NCBI GenBank assembly: GCA_021828475.1
Contig: JAJZIY010000009.1
Coordinates: 17,407-81,406 of the forward strand
Source of the DNA: Actinomycetes bacterium
Lineage (GTDB): Bacteria; Actinomycetota; Acidimicrobiia; Acidimicrobiales; Palsa-688
Reading direction: 5' to 3'
Length of the DNA stretch: 64,000 nucleotides
A model generated the notes under the pieces. That model was not told the DNA's origin. It saw only the letters and a list, made by a program, of their open reading frames with translations, and searched no databases. The translations under genes were made by a program, and so were the position numbers. Below, piece after piece: positions 17,057-25,899 of the stretch; position 1 is the stretch's first letter, and the number at the start of each line of letters is the position of its first letter.

Positions 17057-18183
17057 GCCTGCGCTCCCTCCAGGGCGCTGCGGGTGGGTTCGTGGTGGAC
17101 AGCGCCGCCAACCGTGACGGCGCTCTTGTCGACTATCTCGTCGCTCGAGTCGGGTGCCAGCTCGCCGTCCTTGACCAGCAGCTTGACGAAGGCGCTGACG
17201 TTGCGTGCGTACAGCATGCTGGCGTGGGTCGGCATGGTTGCGGCGAGCTCGGACGCAGCGACCACGCGCACCCCGTTGACGAGCACCTCTTCGCCGTCGC
17301 GGGTCAGCTCGCAGTTGCCACCGCTGGACGCGGCCAGGTCGACGATGACCGCACCCGGCTTCATCGCCCTTACCATCGCCTCGGTCACCAGGACCGGGGC
17401 ACGCCTGCCTGGGATGGCCGCCGTCGTGACCACCACGTCCGACGCCGCGACGTGGGTGCCGATCATCTCCTGCTGGCGGGCGAGGAACTCCTCGGACTGC
17501 GCTGCGGCGTAGCCACCGGTGCCCTCCTGGGCCTCCAGGGCCAGCTCGAGGAAGCTGGCGCCCAGGCTCTTGACCTCGTCCCTGGCCGCCGTGCGCACGT
17601 CGTATGCACTGACTACGGCGCCCAGGCGCCTGGCAGTGGCAATGGCCTGGAGCCCGGCGACCCCAGCGCCCATCACCAGGACCCGGGCCGGGGGCACCGT
17701 CCCGGCGGCTGTCATGAAGAGAGGGAAGAACTTGCTGAGCCGGCTGGCAGCAAGCAGCACGGCCCGGTACCCCGCAACGGTTGCCTGAGAGGACAGGGCG
17801 TCCATGACCTGCGCACGGCTGATCCGGGGCACCAGCTCGAAGCTGTAGGCGGTGACCTCTCGGTCAGCCAGACGCCGCACCAGGTCCAAGTGGGCGCCGG
17901 GTGCCAGGAAGCTGAGGACGGACGAACCCTGGCGCAGCATGTCCGCCTCCTCCAGCGAGGGCGGCTGGACCTTCACCACGAGGTCGGCCACCTGGTAGAG
18001 CTCGCCGGCGCTGGCCGCCAGCGTGGCCCCGGCTGCGGTGTACTCCTCGTCCGGGAACAGGGCGGCCTCGCCGGCCCCCCGCTGGACGACGACGTCCACG
18101 CCAGGTATGCGGGCCAGCTCCCCCGGCACGAGGGCGACCCTCTGCTCACCGGCTTTTGTCTCTTTGGGCACTCCAAGTTTCAC
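17053..18183 (-). CDS. pntAA: NAD(P) transhydrogenase subunit alpha, NAD-binding part
   Basis: 376 aa. Soluble dI domain that binds NAD(H): N-terminal GVPKETKAGEQRVALVP and Rossmann motif VLVMGAGVAGLQAIATARRLGA, RQDxSD-like loop replaced by ARTAARDEVKSLGASFLEL, and VTTAAIPGRRAPVLVTEAMV. GTG 18183 has GGAGG five bases upstream and matches the family N-terminus, so the first 23 track residues are dropped. First gene of the pntAA-pntAB-pntB operon. Confidence 0.95.
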   Translation of the reverse strand: MKLGVPKETKAGEQRVALVPGELARIPGVDVVVQRGAGEAALFPDEEYTAAGATLAASAGELYQVADLVVKVQPPSLEEADMLRQGSSVLSFLAPGAHLDLVRRLADREVTAYSFELVPRISRAQVMDALSSQATVAGYRAVLLAASRLSKFFPLFMTAAGTVPPARVLVMGAGVAGLQAIATARRLGAVVSAYDVRTAARDEVKSLGASFLELALEAQEGTGGYAAAQSEEFLARQQEMIGTHVAASDVVVTTAAIPGRRAPVLVTEAMVRAMKPGAVIVDLAASSGGNCELTRDGEEVLVNGVRVVAASELAATMPTHASMLYARNVSAFVKLLVKDGELAPDSSDEIVDKSAVTVGGAVHHEPTRSALEGAQA

Positions 18184-18323
18184 GTTGGCCTCCGTCCAAA
18201 CAGGAGACCATACACCAGAGCGAAGGTGGCGTATCCGGGGACTTTGGGCCAACGGCGCGTAGGCCTTCCGCCCCCGCCTAGGCGGTCCTACGGACTTTGT
18301 GTACTAACGAGGAACGCCGGCCG

Positions 18324-18346
18324 GGGCGGCCCCACTTTTGCCGCCC
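18324..18346 (-). terminator. Possible hairpin downstream of lsr2
   Basis: GGGCGGC and GCCGCCC are separated by nine bases, about 20 bases past the lsr2 stop, without a U-tract. Weak candidate terminator. Confidence 0.3.
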
Positions 18347-18365
18347 TGGGACAGCGGGCTACCGC

Positions 18366-18767
18366 CTAGGATGAGCGGCGACGGCCTCCCTTTGACTGGG
18401 AGGCCTCATAGGCGGTCCTGACTTCCGCTGGTATGCGGCCACGGTCGCCGACGGCATAGCCCTGGGCGCGGGCCCATTCGCGGATCTCGGCCTGGGACTC
18501 ACCGCGTGGGGTTGCGGCCGGGCGATTGGCCCGGGACGAACGACCTACAGGTGCAGCGCCCCGGCCGCGCCGGCCGCGGGCAGCACGGCCCGTAGCGTGC
18601 CCGGCGTTGGCAAAGCCCTCGAGGACGCCCTTTACCTCCTCGAGGTGGTCCTTGCAGAGGTCGAGCGTGTACGACTTGCCGTTGTAGCTGAACGTCAGGG
18701 AGTCGTCGGCGCTGACGTCCCCTTCCTCCAGGTCGCACGTTACGACCACCTGCGTGATACGAGCCAC
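18366..18767 (-). CDS. lsr2: Lsr2 nucleoid-associated protein
   Basis: 133 aa. Xenogeneic silencer that binds and bridges AT-rich DNA. N-terminal dimerisation domain (MARITQVVVTCDLEEGDVSA, VSFSYNGKSY-like strand), Ala/Arg/Gly linker, and C-terminal DNA-binding domain with EIREWARAQGYAVGDRGRIPAEVRTAYEA; the AT-hook-like grip in this copy reads GDRGRIP, as in the family's RGR motif. GTG 18767 follows AAAGGGG at seven bases. Longer than M. tuberculosis Lsr2 because of a longer linker. Very secure. Confidence 0.97.
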   Translation of the reverse strand: MARITQVVVTCDLEEGDVSADDSLTFSYNGKSYTLDLCKDHLEEVKGVLEGFANAGHATGRAARGRRGRGAAPVGRSSRANRPAATPRGESQAEIREWARAQGYAVGDRGRIPAEVRTAYEASQSKGGRRRSS

Positions 18768-18819
18768 TACATAACCCCTTTCGGCGCTGGCCGTGCCTGA
18801 GGCGCGGCGTCATTTGCCC

Positions 18820-18849
18820 ACAGTACTTGGTTGAGGCTCCAAATGACAA
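18820..18849 (-). promoter_or_regulatory. Sigma-70-type promoter of lsr2
   Basis: Minus strand TTGTCA (18844-18849), 18-base spacer, TACTGT (18820-18825). It sits in a locally AT-rich stretch and would give a leader of about 45-50 bases with the AAAGGGG ribosome-binding site. Confidence 0.55.
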
Positions 18850-18985
18850 TTTTCCCACGACTTGTACGGCCGGTTCGCTGTTGTCTTCGCGGTGGACGGT
18901 CACGTCACCACTCGAAGCTTAGAAACAGCTTAACCCGTGGATCCCCAACAATGCTCCGCCGCACTTCATGGGGATCCGGGCTACG

Positions 18986-19058
18986 TGGGCGCTGCGGGCC
19001 TCGATCCCGCGACCTTCGCCTTGTAAGGGCGGCGCTCTTCCAACTGAGCTAAGCGCCC
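18986..19058 (-). tRNA. tRNA-Val (anticodon TAC)
   Basis: 73 nt cloverleaf: acceptor GGGCGCT/AGCGCCC with discriminator A, D-arm GCTC/GAGC, anticodon loop CTTACAA (anticodon TAC), T-stem GCGGG/CCCGC. The T-loop reads ATCGAGG, so position 54 is A rather than the near-universal T. CCA is not encoded. Confidence 0.93.
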
Positions 19059-19171
19059 GACTGAGCCATGTTAGTAGGCACGGGCGCCCCCGGGGCTAAT
19101 GCACGAGACAACCGCCACATCTCACCCATTGCCCTGGGACGCCCTCGGCCTTGGCGCGGCGGGCATCGCGT

Positions 19172-19549
19172 TCAGGCGATCTGGCGCGAGCCCAGCATGT
19201 TGGCACTTCCGACGGCGCTGAGGTGCCGCTCCGGTTCGCTAGGTATTGTGACGGCCACTTTGGGAGGGCGTCCGCGTTTTCGCTTGCGCGGTATCACCCG
19301 CCCATCGGCAAAGAGCTGGCCGCCCCAGACACCGGCGGGTTCGCGGCGCTCGAGGGCACCTTCGAGACATCTGGCCACCATGGGGCACGAGCTGCAGATC
19401 GCCTTGGCCAGGTTGATTTCGGCTTCTTCATCCGAGAAGAAAAGCGCGGTGAGCGTGCCCGAGCCGTCCTGACAGGCCGCGTCCTGCCAGGTCGTGGGCT
19501 CCGAACGGTCGATCTCGCAGCCGGGGCTGGACCAGCTGTAGGCGAACAT
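19172..19549 (-). CDS. WhiB-family Fe-S transcription factor with AT-hook
   Basis: 125 aa. Four cysteines (DAACQD, then ICSSCPMVARC) that would ligate a [4Fe-4S] cluster, followed by the WhiB turn GVWGG. The C-terminus carries PRKRKRGRPPK, an RGRP AT-hook as in WhiB7-type proteins, so DNA binding in AT-rich minor groove is likely; WhiB7 orthology is not established. ATG 19549 chosen: GGAAGGAA lies seven to ten bases upstream and the preceding part of the track ORF is leader with a direct repeat. Works with the primary sigma factor. Confidence 0.92.
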   Translation of the reverse strand: MFAYSWSSPGCEIDRSEPTTWQDAACQDGSGTLTALFFSDEEAEINLAKAICSSCPMVARCLEGALERREPAGVWGGQLFADGRVIPRKRKRGRPPKVAVTIPSEPERHLSAVGSANMLGSRQIA

Positions 19550-19561
19550 CTCGCATTCCTT

Positions 19562-19594
19562 CCTGTGGGTGTAGGGGCCCTGTGGGTGTAGGGG
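19562..19594. repeat. 17-bp-period direct repeat in the whiB leader
   Basis: CCTGTGGGTGTAGGGG occurs at 19562-19577 and 19579-19594, directly upstream of the whiB ribosome-binding site. On the transcribed strand it reads CCCCTACACCCACAGG twice. Could be an operator or a slippage product. Confidence 0.75.
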
Positions 19595-19620
19595 GGGGTG
19601 AACGATGGACCGCTGCCGGA

Positions 19621-19657
19621 CAAACAAAGAGGCCGCCGGGGGTACCCCGGCGGCCTC
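19621..19657 (-). terminator. Intrinsic terminator for the small ORF gene
   Basis: 13-bp stem GAGGCCGCCGGGG/CCCCGGCGGCCTC with a three-base loop, followed on the minus strand by TTTGTTTGT. It ends the transcript of the 64-aa gene before the whiB promoter region. Confidence 0.85.
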
Positions 19658-19682
19658 TGGGCCTTTCCTGCGAGCGGACCGA

Positions 19683-19877
19683 TCAAGTCGGTGGAGGCTC
19701 GCTGGGGCTCGTCAGCCGCTCGGGGTGGCGGTACCACTTGGAGGACGTGGAGGCGGTTGCCGGCATGGGCTCAATGCCAGAACCGAGGCCTGCCCCGGCC
19801 CGGGCCGCTGCGAGGTCGGCACGCTTCTGCGCGCGCGCGAAGGCCAGGTCGGCCACTTGCTTGGTGCTCATGTCCAT
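19683..19877 (-). CDS. Small hypothetical protein (64 aa)
   Basis: 64 aa, unrecognised. Starts MDMSTKQVADLAFARAQKR, an Ala/Arg-rich amphipathic helix, and ends in a polar tail with SSKWYRHPERLTSPSEPPPT. Supported as a gene by GAGAGGAGG just before the ATG at 19877 (a second ATG six bases on has the better spacing) and by a strong intrinsic terminator 25 bases after the stop. The upstream part of the track ORF lacks these signals. Confidence 0.65.
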   Translation of the reverse strand: MDMSTKQVADLAFARAQKRADLAAARAGAGLGSGIEPMPATASTSSKWYRHPERLTSPSEPPPT

Positions 19878-20000
19878 CCGACCTCCTCTCGAACGCGCTG
19901 AACCTGTCGATGCGGGTACGCCGTCCATCGCAGCATGCCCGGCGCCGGAAGTCAACTCAATTTCGGGACCGGGCTCGCGACAGGCGCGCCCTGGGGGCGC

Positions 20001-20750
20001 TCAGGCCGGGCGCGGTCCTCTGCGGGCAGCCAGGAGCTGCTCCAGCAGCTGCTCGTTCGCAGCCGCCACGAGCGAACGCCTCTCCCCTGGGCGGCGCAGG
20101 ACGAGCGGCCGGCCGTCGAGCTCGCCGACCCTGGCCCCAGCCTCGGAGCACACGAGCAGGGCCCCCATGTAGTCCCAGGGTGCCAGCCCGGCCCGGCTGC
20201 AGTCAACGAACCCGTCCACCATGCCACAGGCCACGGCACACAGATCGAGTGACGCGGCCCCCAGCGCCCGGTACTGCGCCCAGCCGTAATGTGACGACGG
20301 CCACCCATTGAAAGCCACGACCGCTTCGGACAGCCTGCCGGCGGTACCGGGCGTGGCGGGCGAGCCGTTGCATGTGGCGCCCCCACCTCGCACCGCCTCG
20401 AAGCAGAGGCCGCCGGCAGGGCAGGCGACGACCGCCGCCAGCGGCCCGGACCGGTCGAGGGCGCACAGGCTCACCGCCCACCAGGGCAGCCCACGAGAGG
20501 CGTTGGTGCTGCCGTCGACCGGGTCGACGACGACGAGGATCTCGCGGCCGGCGCCGCTCACGCCGGACTCCTCCGAAAAGACCCCGAAGCCTGCGTCCCC
20601 CAGCACGCTGAGGGCAGCGGCGTCGGCCACGACATCGTGGCGGTACTGGCCGTGGAGCGTGCCTGTCAGCCCCCAGTCCCGCTGGCCGGCGAGAGCGTCG
20701 CGCACCGCCACCACGGTGCGCCGCAGCACCTGGAGCACCTCGTCGGCCAC
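20001..20750 (-). CDS. Inositol-monophosphatase-family phosphatase
   Basis: 249 aa. Mg-dependent, Li-sensitive-type phosphatase fold: FSEESG (metal Glu), VVDPVDGSTNASRGLPWWAVSL (DPxDGSTN metal/phosphate motif) and GLAPWDYMGALLVCSEAGARV (WD...G.. C-terminal motif). Substrate could be inositol-1-phosphate, histidinol-phosphate or PAP; sequence alone does not decide. GTG 20750 with GGTGGA upstream chosen because the family N-terminus begins there; the first 64 track residues cross the divergent promoter. Confidence 0.88.
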   Translation of the reverse strand: MADEVLQVLRRTVVAVRDALAGQRDWGLTGTLHGQYRHDVVADAAALSVLGDAGFGVFSEESGVSGAGREILVVVDPVDGSTNASRGLPWWAVSLCALDRSGPLAAVVACPAGGLCFEAVRGGGATCNGSPATPGTAGRLSEAVVAFNGWPSSHYGWAQYRALGAASLDLCAVACGMVDGFVDCSRAGLAPWDYMGALLVCSEAGARVGELDGRPLVLRRPGERRSLVAAANEQLLEQLLAARRGPRPA

Positions 20751-20842
20751 GGTTGTCCACCGTCGCGCCGGCGGGGCACTTGTGCCAAGTCGGCTGCCCC
20801 TGCCGCCCGGCAGGCCGCCGGAGGCGGTCGGTGGCCGGAAGC

Positions 20843-20848
20843 TAGCTT
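20843..20848 (+). promoter_or_regulatory. -10 box TAGCTT, leaderless arrangement
   Basis: TAGCTT-GGTGGCG-ATG: seven bases between hexamer and start codon of the 187-aa gene, in the gap shared with the divergent phosphatase gene. Confidence 0.5.
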
Positions 20849-20855
20849 GGTGGCG

Positions 20856-21419
20856 ATGGCCGTCATCGACGTTGCGGGTTATGTGGCAGAGCTGAAGGAC
20901 CACGCCGTGGACCACGGCTTCCACGTCCACGACGAGAGGCACTTCGTCGAGACCTACTCACTGCGCCAGGCATGGGAGGTCGACCTGCACCCCGAAGAGG
21001 CCTGCAACGGGCCGCTCGACCTCCATCTCGCCCTCGAGGTCGACCCCCGGGTGCTGCTGTCGTTCGAGGACGCAGTCGTGGACCTGCCCGAGGGTACGGA
21101 CCCGGCGGACGACTTCCACTTCCCGCTCACCTTCACGTGGGCGCTGCCGCCCCTGCCCAATGGCCCGGACCTACTGCATCTCGCCATCGACCTCGCCGGC
21201 ATAGGCGGTATGGACTTCCCGCTGGAGGCGTCGGCCATAGACAGCTACCCCTCAGCCACCGATCCTGCCGAGCGCCGCCTCACGGTGATCGCCCGCCAGA
21301 AGGTGTCCCTGGCCCGGGTCCTGGCGGGTGAGGAGCTGCTGTGCGAGGTGTTCGACAAGGCGCTGGCCGTGAGCCAGTTCCTGCTGGAGTCGGCACCGGC
21401 CTGGATGGCCCAGGACTGA
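20856..21419 (+). CDS. Conserved hypothetical protein
   Basis: 187 aa, unrecognised, soluble, acidic. Contains GPLDLHLALEVDPRVLLSFEDAVVDLPEG and LLHLAIDLAGIGGMDFPLEASAIDSYPSATD, suggesting a beta-rich fold with Asp/Glu patches. No signal peptide, TM helix or known motif. ATG 20856 chosen from the -10 box geometry and because the upstream track part lies antisense to the phosphatase. Divergent from the IMPase gene. Confidence 0.7.
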   Translation: MAVIDVAGYVAELKDHAVDHGFHVHDERHFVETYSLRQAWEVDLHPEEACNGPLDLHLALEVDPRVLLSFEDAVVDLPEGTDPADDFHFPLTFTWALPPLPNGPDLLHLAIDLAGIGGMDFPLEASAIDSYPSATDPAERRLTVIARQKVSLARVLAGEELLCEVFDKALAVSQFLLESAPAWMAQD

Positions 21420-21494
21420 GGCGGGCAGGGCCGGGGGCTCCCCCGCCTTCGAGCGGCGGAGCGAGCTCGGCCGCGCACCGCCCGGTGCGAGCGC

Positions 21495-21860
21495 TCAGGC
21501 GTAGCCCAGTTCGTGCAGCCTGGCGTCCGAGATGCCGAAGTGGTGCGCCACCTCGTGCAGGACCGTTGTGCGGACCAGGTCGCGTAGCTCCCCCTCGCTA
21601 CCAGCGAGGCGGCTGATCGGGCCCCGGAAGATGGTTATCCGGTCGGGCATCGCCCCCGCATAGGACAAGGGTGATCGCCGTGTGAGATCGACGCCCTGAT
21701 AGAGGCCCAGCAGCGTGCCCTCCACCCCTGCCAGTTGCGCGCTGGTCGGCCAATCCTGGACCACGACCGCCACGTTGTCCATGAGACCTGCGAGGTCGTC
21801 GGGGATGCCGTCCAGAGCGTCGGCTACGAGGCTCTCGAACTCTGGCAGATCTACCAACAC
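21495..21860 (-). CDS. Minimal zinc metallopeptidase (DUF1025-type)
   Basis: 121 aa. Zincin-like mini-protease: HEVAHHFGISDARLHELGYA has the HExxH zinc site with the third ligand probably further on, and the N-terminus FESLVADALDGIPDDLAGLMDNVAVVVQD is typical of this short metallopeptidase family. PDRITIFRGPISRLAG matches the strand before the helix. Physiological substrate unknown. GTG start. Three tRNAs flank this part of the chromosome. Confidence 0.88.
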   Translation of the reverse strand: MLVDLPEFESLVADALDGIPDDLAGLMDNVAVVVQDWPTSAQLAGVEGTLLGLYQGVDLTRRSPLSYAGAMPDRITIFRGPISRLAGSEGELRDLVRTTVLHEVAHHFGISDARLHELGYA

Positions 21861-21929
21861 CGTGGCTCATTGTGCCGTACTCTGCGCCACTTGGGCATCT
21901 GGCCGTGCTCAGGCGGGCTGCGGGCGCTG

Positions 21930-22002
21930 TGGGCTCGGTGGGGATCGAACCCACGACCAAAGGATTATGAGTCCCTTGCTCTGACCGCTGAGCTACGAGC
22001 CC
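21930..22002 (-). tRNA. tRNA with anticodon CAT (Met elongator, or Ile2)
   Basis: 73 nt: acceptor GGGCTCG/CGAGCCC, discriminator A, D-arm GCTC/GAGC, anticodon loop CTCATAA, T-arm GTGGG-TTCGATC-CCCAC. Paired first base excludes an initiator. CAT anticodon may be elongator Met or lysidine-modified Ile2; I favour Met. Confidence 0.92.
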
Positions 22003-22116
22003 TTGCACCCTCCGGGTGTACCTCTGGGTCGACGTTAGCCTACCGGCTGGCCGGCCCGGCTACCCCGGTGGCCGGTTGCGACGCGACGGCACCCCGCCGT
22101 TGGTGCCGTCGTGAAG

Positions 22117-22189
22117 CTCCGGGGGAGAGACTCGAACTCTCAACCTAGTGGTTAACAGCCACCCGCTCTGCCGGTTGAGCTACCCCGGA
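22117..22189 (-). tRNA. tRNA-Asn (anticodon GTT)
   Basis: 73 nt: acceptor TCCGGGG/CCCCGGA, discriminator G, anticodon loop CTGTTAA, T-arm GAGAG-TTCGAGT-CTCTC. CCA not encoded. Confidence 0.95.
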
Positions 22190-22302
22190 CCGACTCCGCA
22201 ACACGCTACCATCTCCGGCGCGCGCCGACGGACGGCAGGCCCTCTGTTCTCCGGCAGGCCCCCGCTCCGGCTCCACCGTGCCTGCGTCTCCGGCGCAGGT
22301 GG

Positions 22303-23751
22303 TCAGTTGTCCAGGTAGTCGCGTAGTTGCCCGCTACGTACCGGCTGGCGAAGCTTGGCCAGGCTCTTGGACTCGATCTGGCGGACGCGCTCGCGCGTGA
22401 CGCCGAAAGCCTTCCCCACCTCCTCGAGGGTACGCACCTGCCCGTCGTCCAGCCCGTAGCGCAGCCGCACGACCTTGCGCTCACGCTCGGACAGGTCGGC
22501 CAGCACGTTGTGCAGCGCCTCGGTCAGCATGGCCTGGGCGGCTGCCTCGCTCGGCGCCAGCACACCCTGGTCCTCGAGGGTGTCCGACAGGCTGAAGTCG
22601 TCCTCGCCGAGGGGCTGCTCGAGCGACACGGTGTCCTGGCTGATCCGCAGGATGTCGCGGACCCGCTCGGGTGACATCTCGGCACAGGCGGCCACCTCTT
22701 CGATGGTGGGTTCGCGCCCGGACTCCTGCAGGAGGCTCCTTTGGGCGCGGATCACGGCGTTGATGTTGTCCACCATGTGGACCGGTATCCGTATGGTCCT
22801 GGCCTGGTCGGCGATAGCCCGGCTGATGGCCTGGCGGATCCACCAGGTGGCATAGGTGGAGAACTTGAAGCCCTTGGTGTAGTCGAACTTCTCGACGGCC
22901 CTCATGAGCCCGACGTTGCCCTCCTGGATGAGGTCGAGGAACGACAGGCCCCGGTTGCGGTACCACTTGGCCACCGACACGACCAGGCGCAGGTTCGCCT
23001 CAACCAGGACCTGGCGCGCCACCATGCCCTCGGCCCGGAGGCGCTCGTCCAGGTCGCGCTGGCGGTCGTTGGGCCTGGCGCGCACGGCTCGGGCAGGCTC
23101 GTCCTGGGTGGCAGGCACAGTGTCGAGGCGGGCTGCCGCCGCCATGCCCCGCTCGACGCAGCGTGCCAGGGCCACTTCCTGCTCGGCAGTCAGCAGGCGG
23201 ACCTTGCCGATCTCCTTGAGGTAGGCCCGCACCGAATCGGAGCCGCCCGTTGCCGCCACACCGAGGTCCAGCTTGAGCCCGGCGACCGAGAAGCGCTTGG
23301 CGCTGCGGAAGGGGTCGCGCTGGCGCTTGCGCAGGAAGCCGTGCCTGGCCGCTTCGTCGTCGTCCGCCTCCGGGCCGCCCTGGGCCGCCTCCGCCGGCAC
23401 CGCACCTGCCTGCTCTCCCACCGGCTGCGGGATGCTGGCCGCCCCGTCCGGCGGGTCGGTGGCGGTCGCAGGGGCTACAGCGGGGCACAGCGCGGCCCTC
23501 GGGTCGGCCACCACCTCCGCTACCAGCCGGTCGAGACCCTCGTCGGAGAGGATCTCCCCGGGCTCGCGCCATTCGATGCCCTCGGCCGTCACCCGGCCCA
23601 CCACGGCCGAGATCAGCTCAGGGCGCAGCTCCACTCCTTCGAGCACCTCCATCACGTCGTCGGGGGTGAGGTAACCGCGGTCGCGGCCCAACAGGAGCAA
23701 CGCAACGAACTCCGGAGTGGTTTCGCCCGAATGGTCGAACGGCGCTCTCAC
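22303..23751 (-). CDS. rpoD: Primary RNA polymerase sigma factor
   Basis: 482 aa. Sigma-70 that directs core polymerase to housekeeping promoters. Region 1.2 ([24 protein letters not shown]), region 2 with [27 protein letters not shown] and [21 protein letters not shown], region 3 ([18 protein letters not shown]), region 4 with [31 protein letters not shown]. The first 150 residues are an Ala/Pro/Glu-rich region 1.1 plus a basic stretch ([16 protein letters not shown]) not typical of other SigA proteins. GTG start with GGAG about six bases upstream; 22 bases after dnaG. Confidence 0.96.
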   Translation of the reverse strand: MRAPFDHSGETTPEFVALLLLGRDRGYLTPDDVMEVLEGVELRPELISAVVGRVTAEGIEWREPGEILSDEGLDRLVAEVVADPRAALCPAVAPATATDPPDGAASIPQPVGEQAGAVPAEAAQGGPEADDDEAARHGFLRKRQRDPFRSAKRFSVAGLKLDLGVAATGGSDSVRAYLKEIGKVRLLTAEQEVALARCVERGMAAAARLDTVPATQDEPARAVRARPNDRQRDLDERLRAEGMVARQVLVEANLRLVVSVAKWYRNRGLSFLDLIQEGNVGLMRAVEKFDYTKGFKFSTYATWWIRQAISRAIADQARTIRIPVHMVDNINAVIRAQRSLLQESGREPTIEEVAACAEMSPERVRDILRISQDTVSLEQPLGEDDFSLSDTLEDQGVLAPSEAAAQAMLTEALHNVLADLSERERKVVRLRYGLDDGQVRTLEEVGKAFGVTRERVRQIESKSLAKLRQPVRSGQLRDYLDN

Positions 23752-23773
23752 GAGTTCTCCGAAGCCTCCCTCT

Positions 23774-25780
23774 TCACGCAGCCGGACCGGGCGACACGCT
23801 AGGACTTCCCACCAACAAGGCTAGCAATTGCGCCTCTACTTCGGTCATCGGGGCTCCGGCGACCGCCCCAGGCTCAGTGGCGCGCAGGCGGCCGAGGGCG
23901 CGCTGCAGACCGGCGGCCCGTTCCGAGAGCGCCGCCAGGTCGCTCCCGCTCCCGCCTGTACCCACACCCACCGAGGCGCGAGCGTGGCGGCGCAGCTGCA
24001 CGAGCTCGGCGGAGGCGGCCCGGTCGAGCAGCCGCCGCAGGACGTCGTCGGCGTCCTCCTCCGAATCGGCCACGGCCAGCTGAGCCAGCAGGTCCGCCAC
24101 CTCCGGCGGGGCCTGGTCCATGGCGTCGTGGAGCGTCATCGAGGATGCCAGCTGCTCGAAGGCCTGGCGTGAGAGCACGGAGAGGAACAGTGCCGGGTGC
24201 ACTCGCTCGGCCACCAGTTCGGGACGGTGCACGGCCAGGCGCAGAGCCTCGAGCTCAGGTAGGGGCACGGCGGGCTGCCGCCGGCGGGCACCGGCAGGGG
24301 CGCCACCTCCAGGCCCTGCTGCCGCGGGCGCGCCCGCCAGCGGGTGGTCCGTGTAGTCCCGCTGCGGCCCCGCTTGGCTGTAGCCCGCCGCCATGCCGGG
24401 CCCCGCATGGCCCCTGGCCGGAGCGCGGAGCCCGGGGCCCCGGCGGTCGCCCGGACGCCCACCGCGCAACGCATCGGGTGATGTCGCGTCGCTACCATGC
24501 CGCTGAGGGGACACGAGCGCCCGCAGCCGCTCGGGGCTCAGGTTGCACTGGTCCGAAACGTGCATCACGTACTGGTCCCTCACCAGAGCGTCGGGATGTT
24601 CGGCCACAAGCACCATGGCCGCCTCCGCCGCCCTGGCACGGCCCTCGGGGTTGCGCAGGTCGGCAGATGCGAACAGGCGCTGCAGACGGAAGCCCAGGTA
24701 GGGCGACGCCTCCTCGACGGCGCGGCGCAGCGCCTCCGGGTCGCGCGCGGCCAGCTCGGCCGGATCCATGCCTGCCGGCAGCGACACCACGGAAATCTGG
24801 GCGTCGAAACGCTTCTCCCAGTCGTAGAACTTGTCCGCCGCTCCCTGGCCGGCGGCGTCGGCGTCATAGGCGAGCACGATGCGCCTGGAGAAGCCGACCA
24901 GCAGCTTCACGTGCCCGTCGGCGAGGGCCGTCCCGCAGGTGGCAACGGCCTGCGTGATCCCGGCACGGTGCAGGCCGATGACGTCGGTGTACCCCTCGCA
25001 CACCACCACCTGGCCGCGCTCGACGATGGACGCCTTGGCCCAGTTGAGCCCGTAGAGCACCCGGCTCTTGTCGTACAGGGCGGTGCCCTGGGTGTTCTTG
25101 TACTTGGGCGGCGGCGCTCCGGGCAGGGCGCGCCCACCTAGGCCCACTGCCCTGCCGCCTGCATCGTAGATGGGGAACAGCACCCGGCCGCGGAACGAGT
25201 CGGTCAACCGACCGGCCCGGTTGCGGAACGCAAGACCCGCCTCGACCAGCAGCTCCGGCCGCACACCTGACTGGCGGACCAGGGCGTCCCAGCCATCCGG
25301 GGCCCACCCGAGACGGAAACGGCGCACCGTCTCGCCGTCGTAACCCCTGTCGCGCCGGAGGTAGCGCCGGGCGGTGGCAGCGTCGTCGGCGCCGAGCAAC
25401 CGCTCGTGGTACCAGGTGACGGCGGCCTTCATCGCCTCGGCCAGCTCCGCCTGTCGCTTGCGCGAGGGGCCGGCCATCTGGTCGTCGTCGTAGCGAAGGA
25501 CGACGTTGACCCGCGCCGCCAGCGCCTCGACAGCGCCCGTGAAGTCGAGGTGGTCGAGCTCGCGCAGCCAGGTGATGGCATCGCCCCGGGCCTGGCAGCC
25601 AAAGCAGTAGTACACCCCGAGCTCGGCGTTGACCGAGAACGACCCCGTCTTTTCGGAGTGGAAAGGGCACAGCCCGACCCACCGGGTGCCGACACGGCGC
25701 AGGGCGACGCGCTCGGAAACCAGAGCCACCATGTCGGTTGCCGCCCTGACCCGCTCGATGTCTTCGGCGACGATCCCCAC
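23774..25780 (-). CDS. dnaG: DNA primase
   Basis: 668 aa. Makes RNA primers for replication. CHC2 zinc finger ([32 protein letters not shown]), RNAP basic domain, TOPRIM domain with [17 protein letters not shown] and [12 protein letters not shown], and a C-terminal DnaB-binding helical region after a Gly/Ala/Pro-rich linker near residue 440-490. GTG start with TAGGCT six bases upstream, so it may have its own leaderless mRNA. Followed by rpoD, as in macromolecular synthesis operons; rpsU is absent. Confidence 0.97.
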   Translation of the reverse strand: MGIVAEDIERVRAATDMVALVSERVALRRVGTRWVGLCPFHSEKTGSFSVNAELGVYYCFGCQARGDAITWLRELDHLDFTGAVEALAARVNVVLRYDDDQMAGPSRKRQAELAEAMKAAVTWYHERLLGADDAATARRYLRRDRGYDGETVRRFRLGWAPDGWDALVRQSGVRPELLVEAGLAFRNRAGRLTDSFRGRVLFPIYDAGGRAVGLGGRALPGAPPPKYKNTQGTALYDKSRVLYGLNWAKASIVERGQVVVCEGYTDVIGLHRAGITQAVATCGTALADGHVKLLVGFSRRIVLAYDADAAGQGAADKFYDWEKRFDAQISVVSLPAGMDPAELAARDPEALRRAVEEASPYLGFRLQRLFASADLRNPEGRARAAEAAMVLVAEHPDALVRDQYVMHVSDQCNLSPERLRALVSPQRHGSDATSPDALRGGRPGDRRGPGLRAPARGHAGPGMAAGYSQAGPQRDYTDHPLAGAPAAAGPGGGAPAGARRRQPAVPLPELEALRLAVHRPELVAERVHPALFLSVLSRQAFEQLASSMTLHDAMDQAPPEVADLLAQLAVADSEEDADDVLRRLLDRAASAELVQLRRHARASVGVGTGGSGSDLAALSERAAGLQRALGRLRATEPGAVAGAPMTEVEAQLLALLVGSPSVSPGPAA

Positions 25781-25786
25781 GAGCGA

Positions 25787-25792
25787 AGCCTA
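25787..25792 (-). promoter_or_regulatory. -10 box TAGGCT of dnaG, leaderless arrangement
   Basis: TAGGCT-TCGCTC-GTG on the minus strand, six bases from hexamer to start. Confidence 0.5.
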
Positions 25793-25899
25793 AGCCGGTG
25801 CGGCGACGGCCGCGCCAGGCGGGCCGAGCCCGGCCTGGAGGTGGACCTCCAGCTCAGTACCGCACACCCACAGCTGCCCAGCTTCCTGGGCGGCCCGGC

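Noticed and set aside
16727-18183. Broken pntA split by a frameshift
   Set aside because: Separate PntAA and PntAB subunits with ATGA overlaps are the normal three-subunit form.
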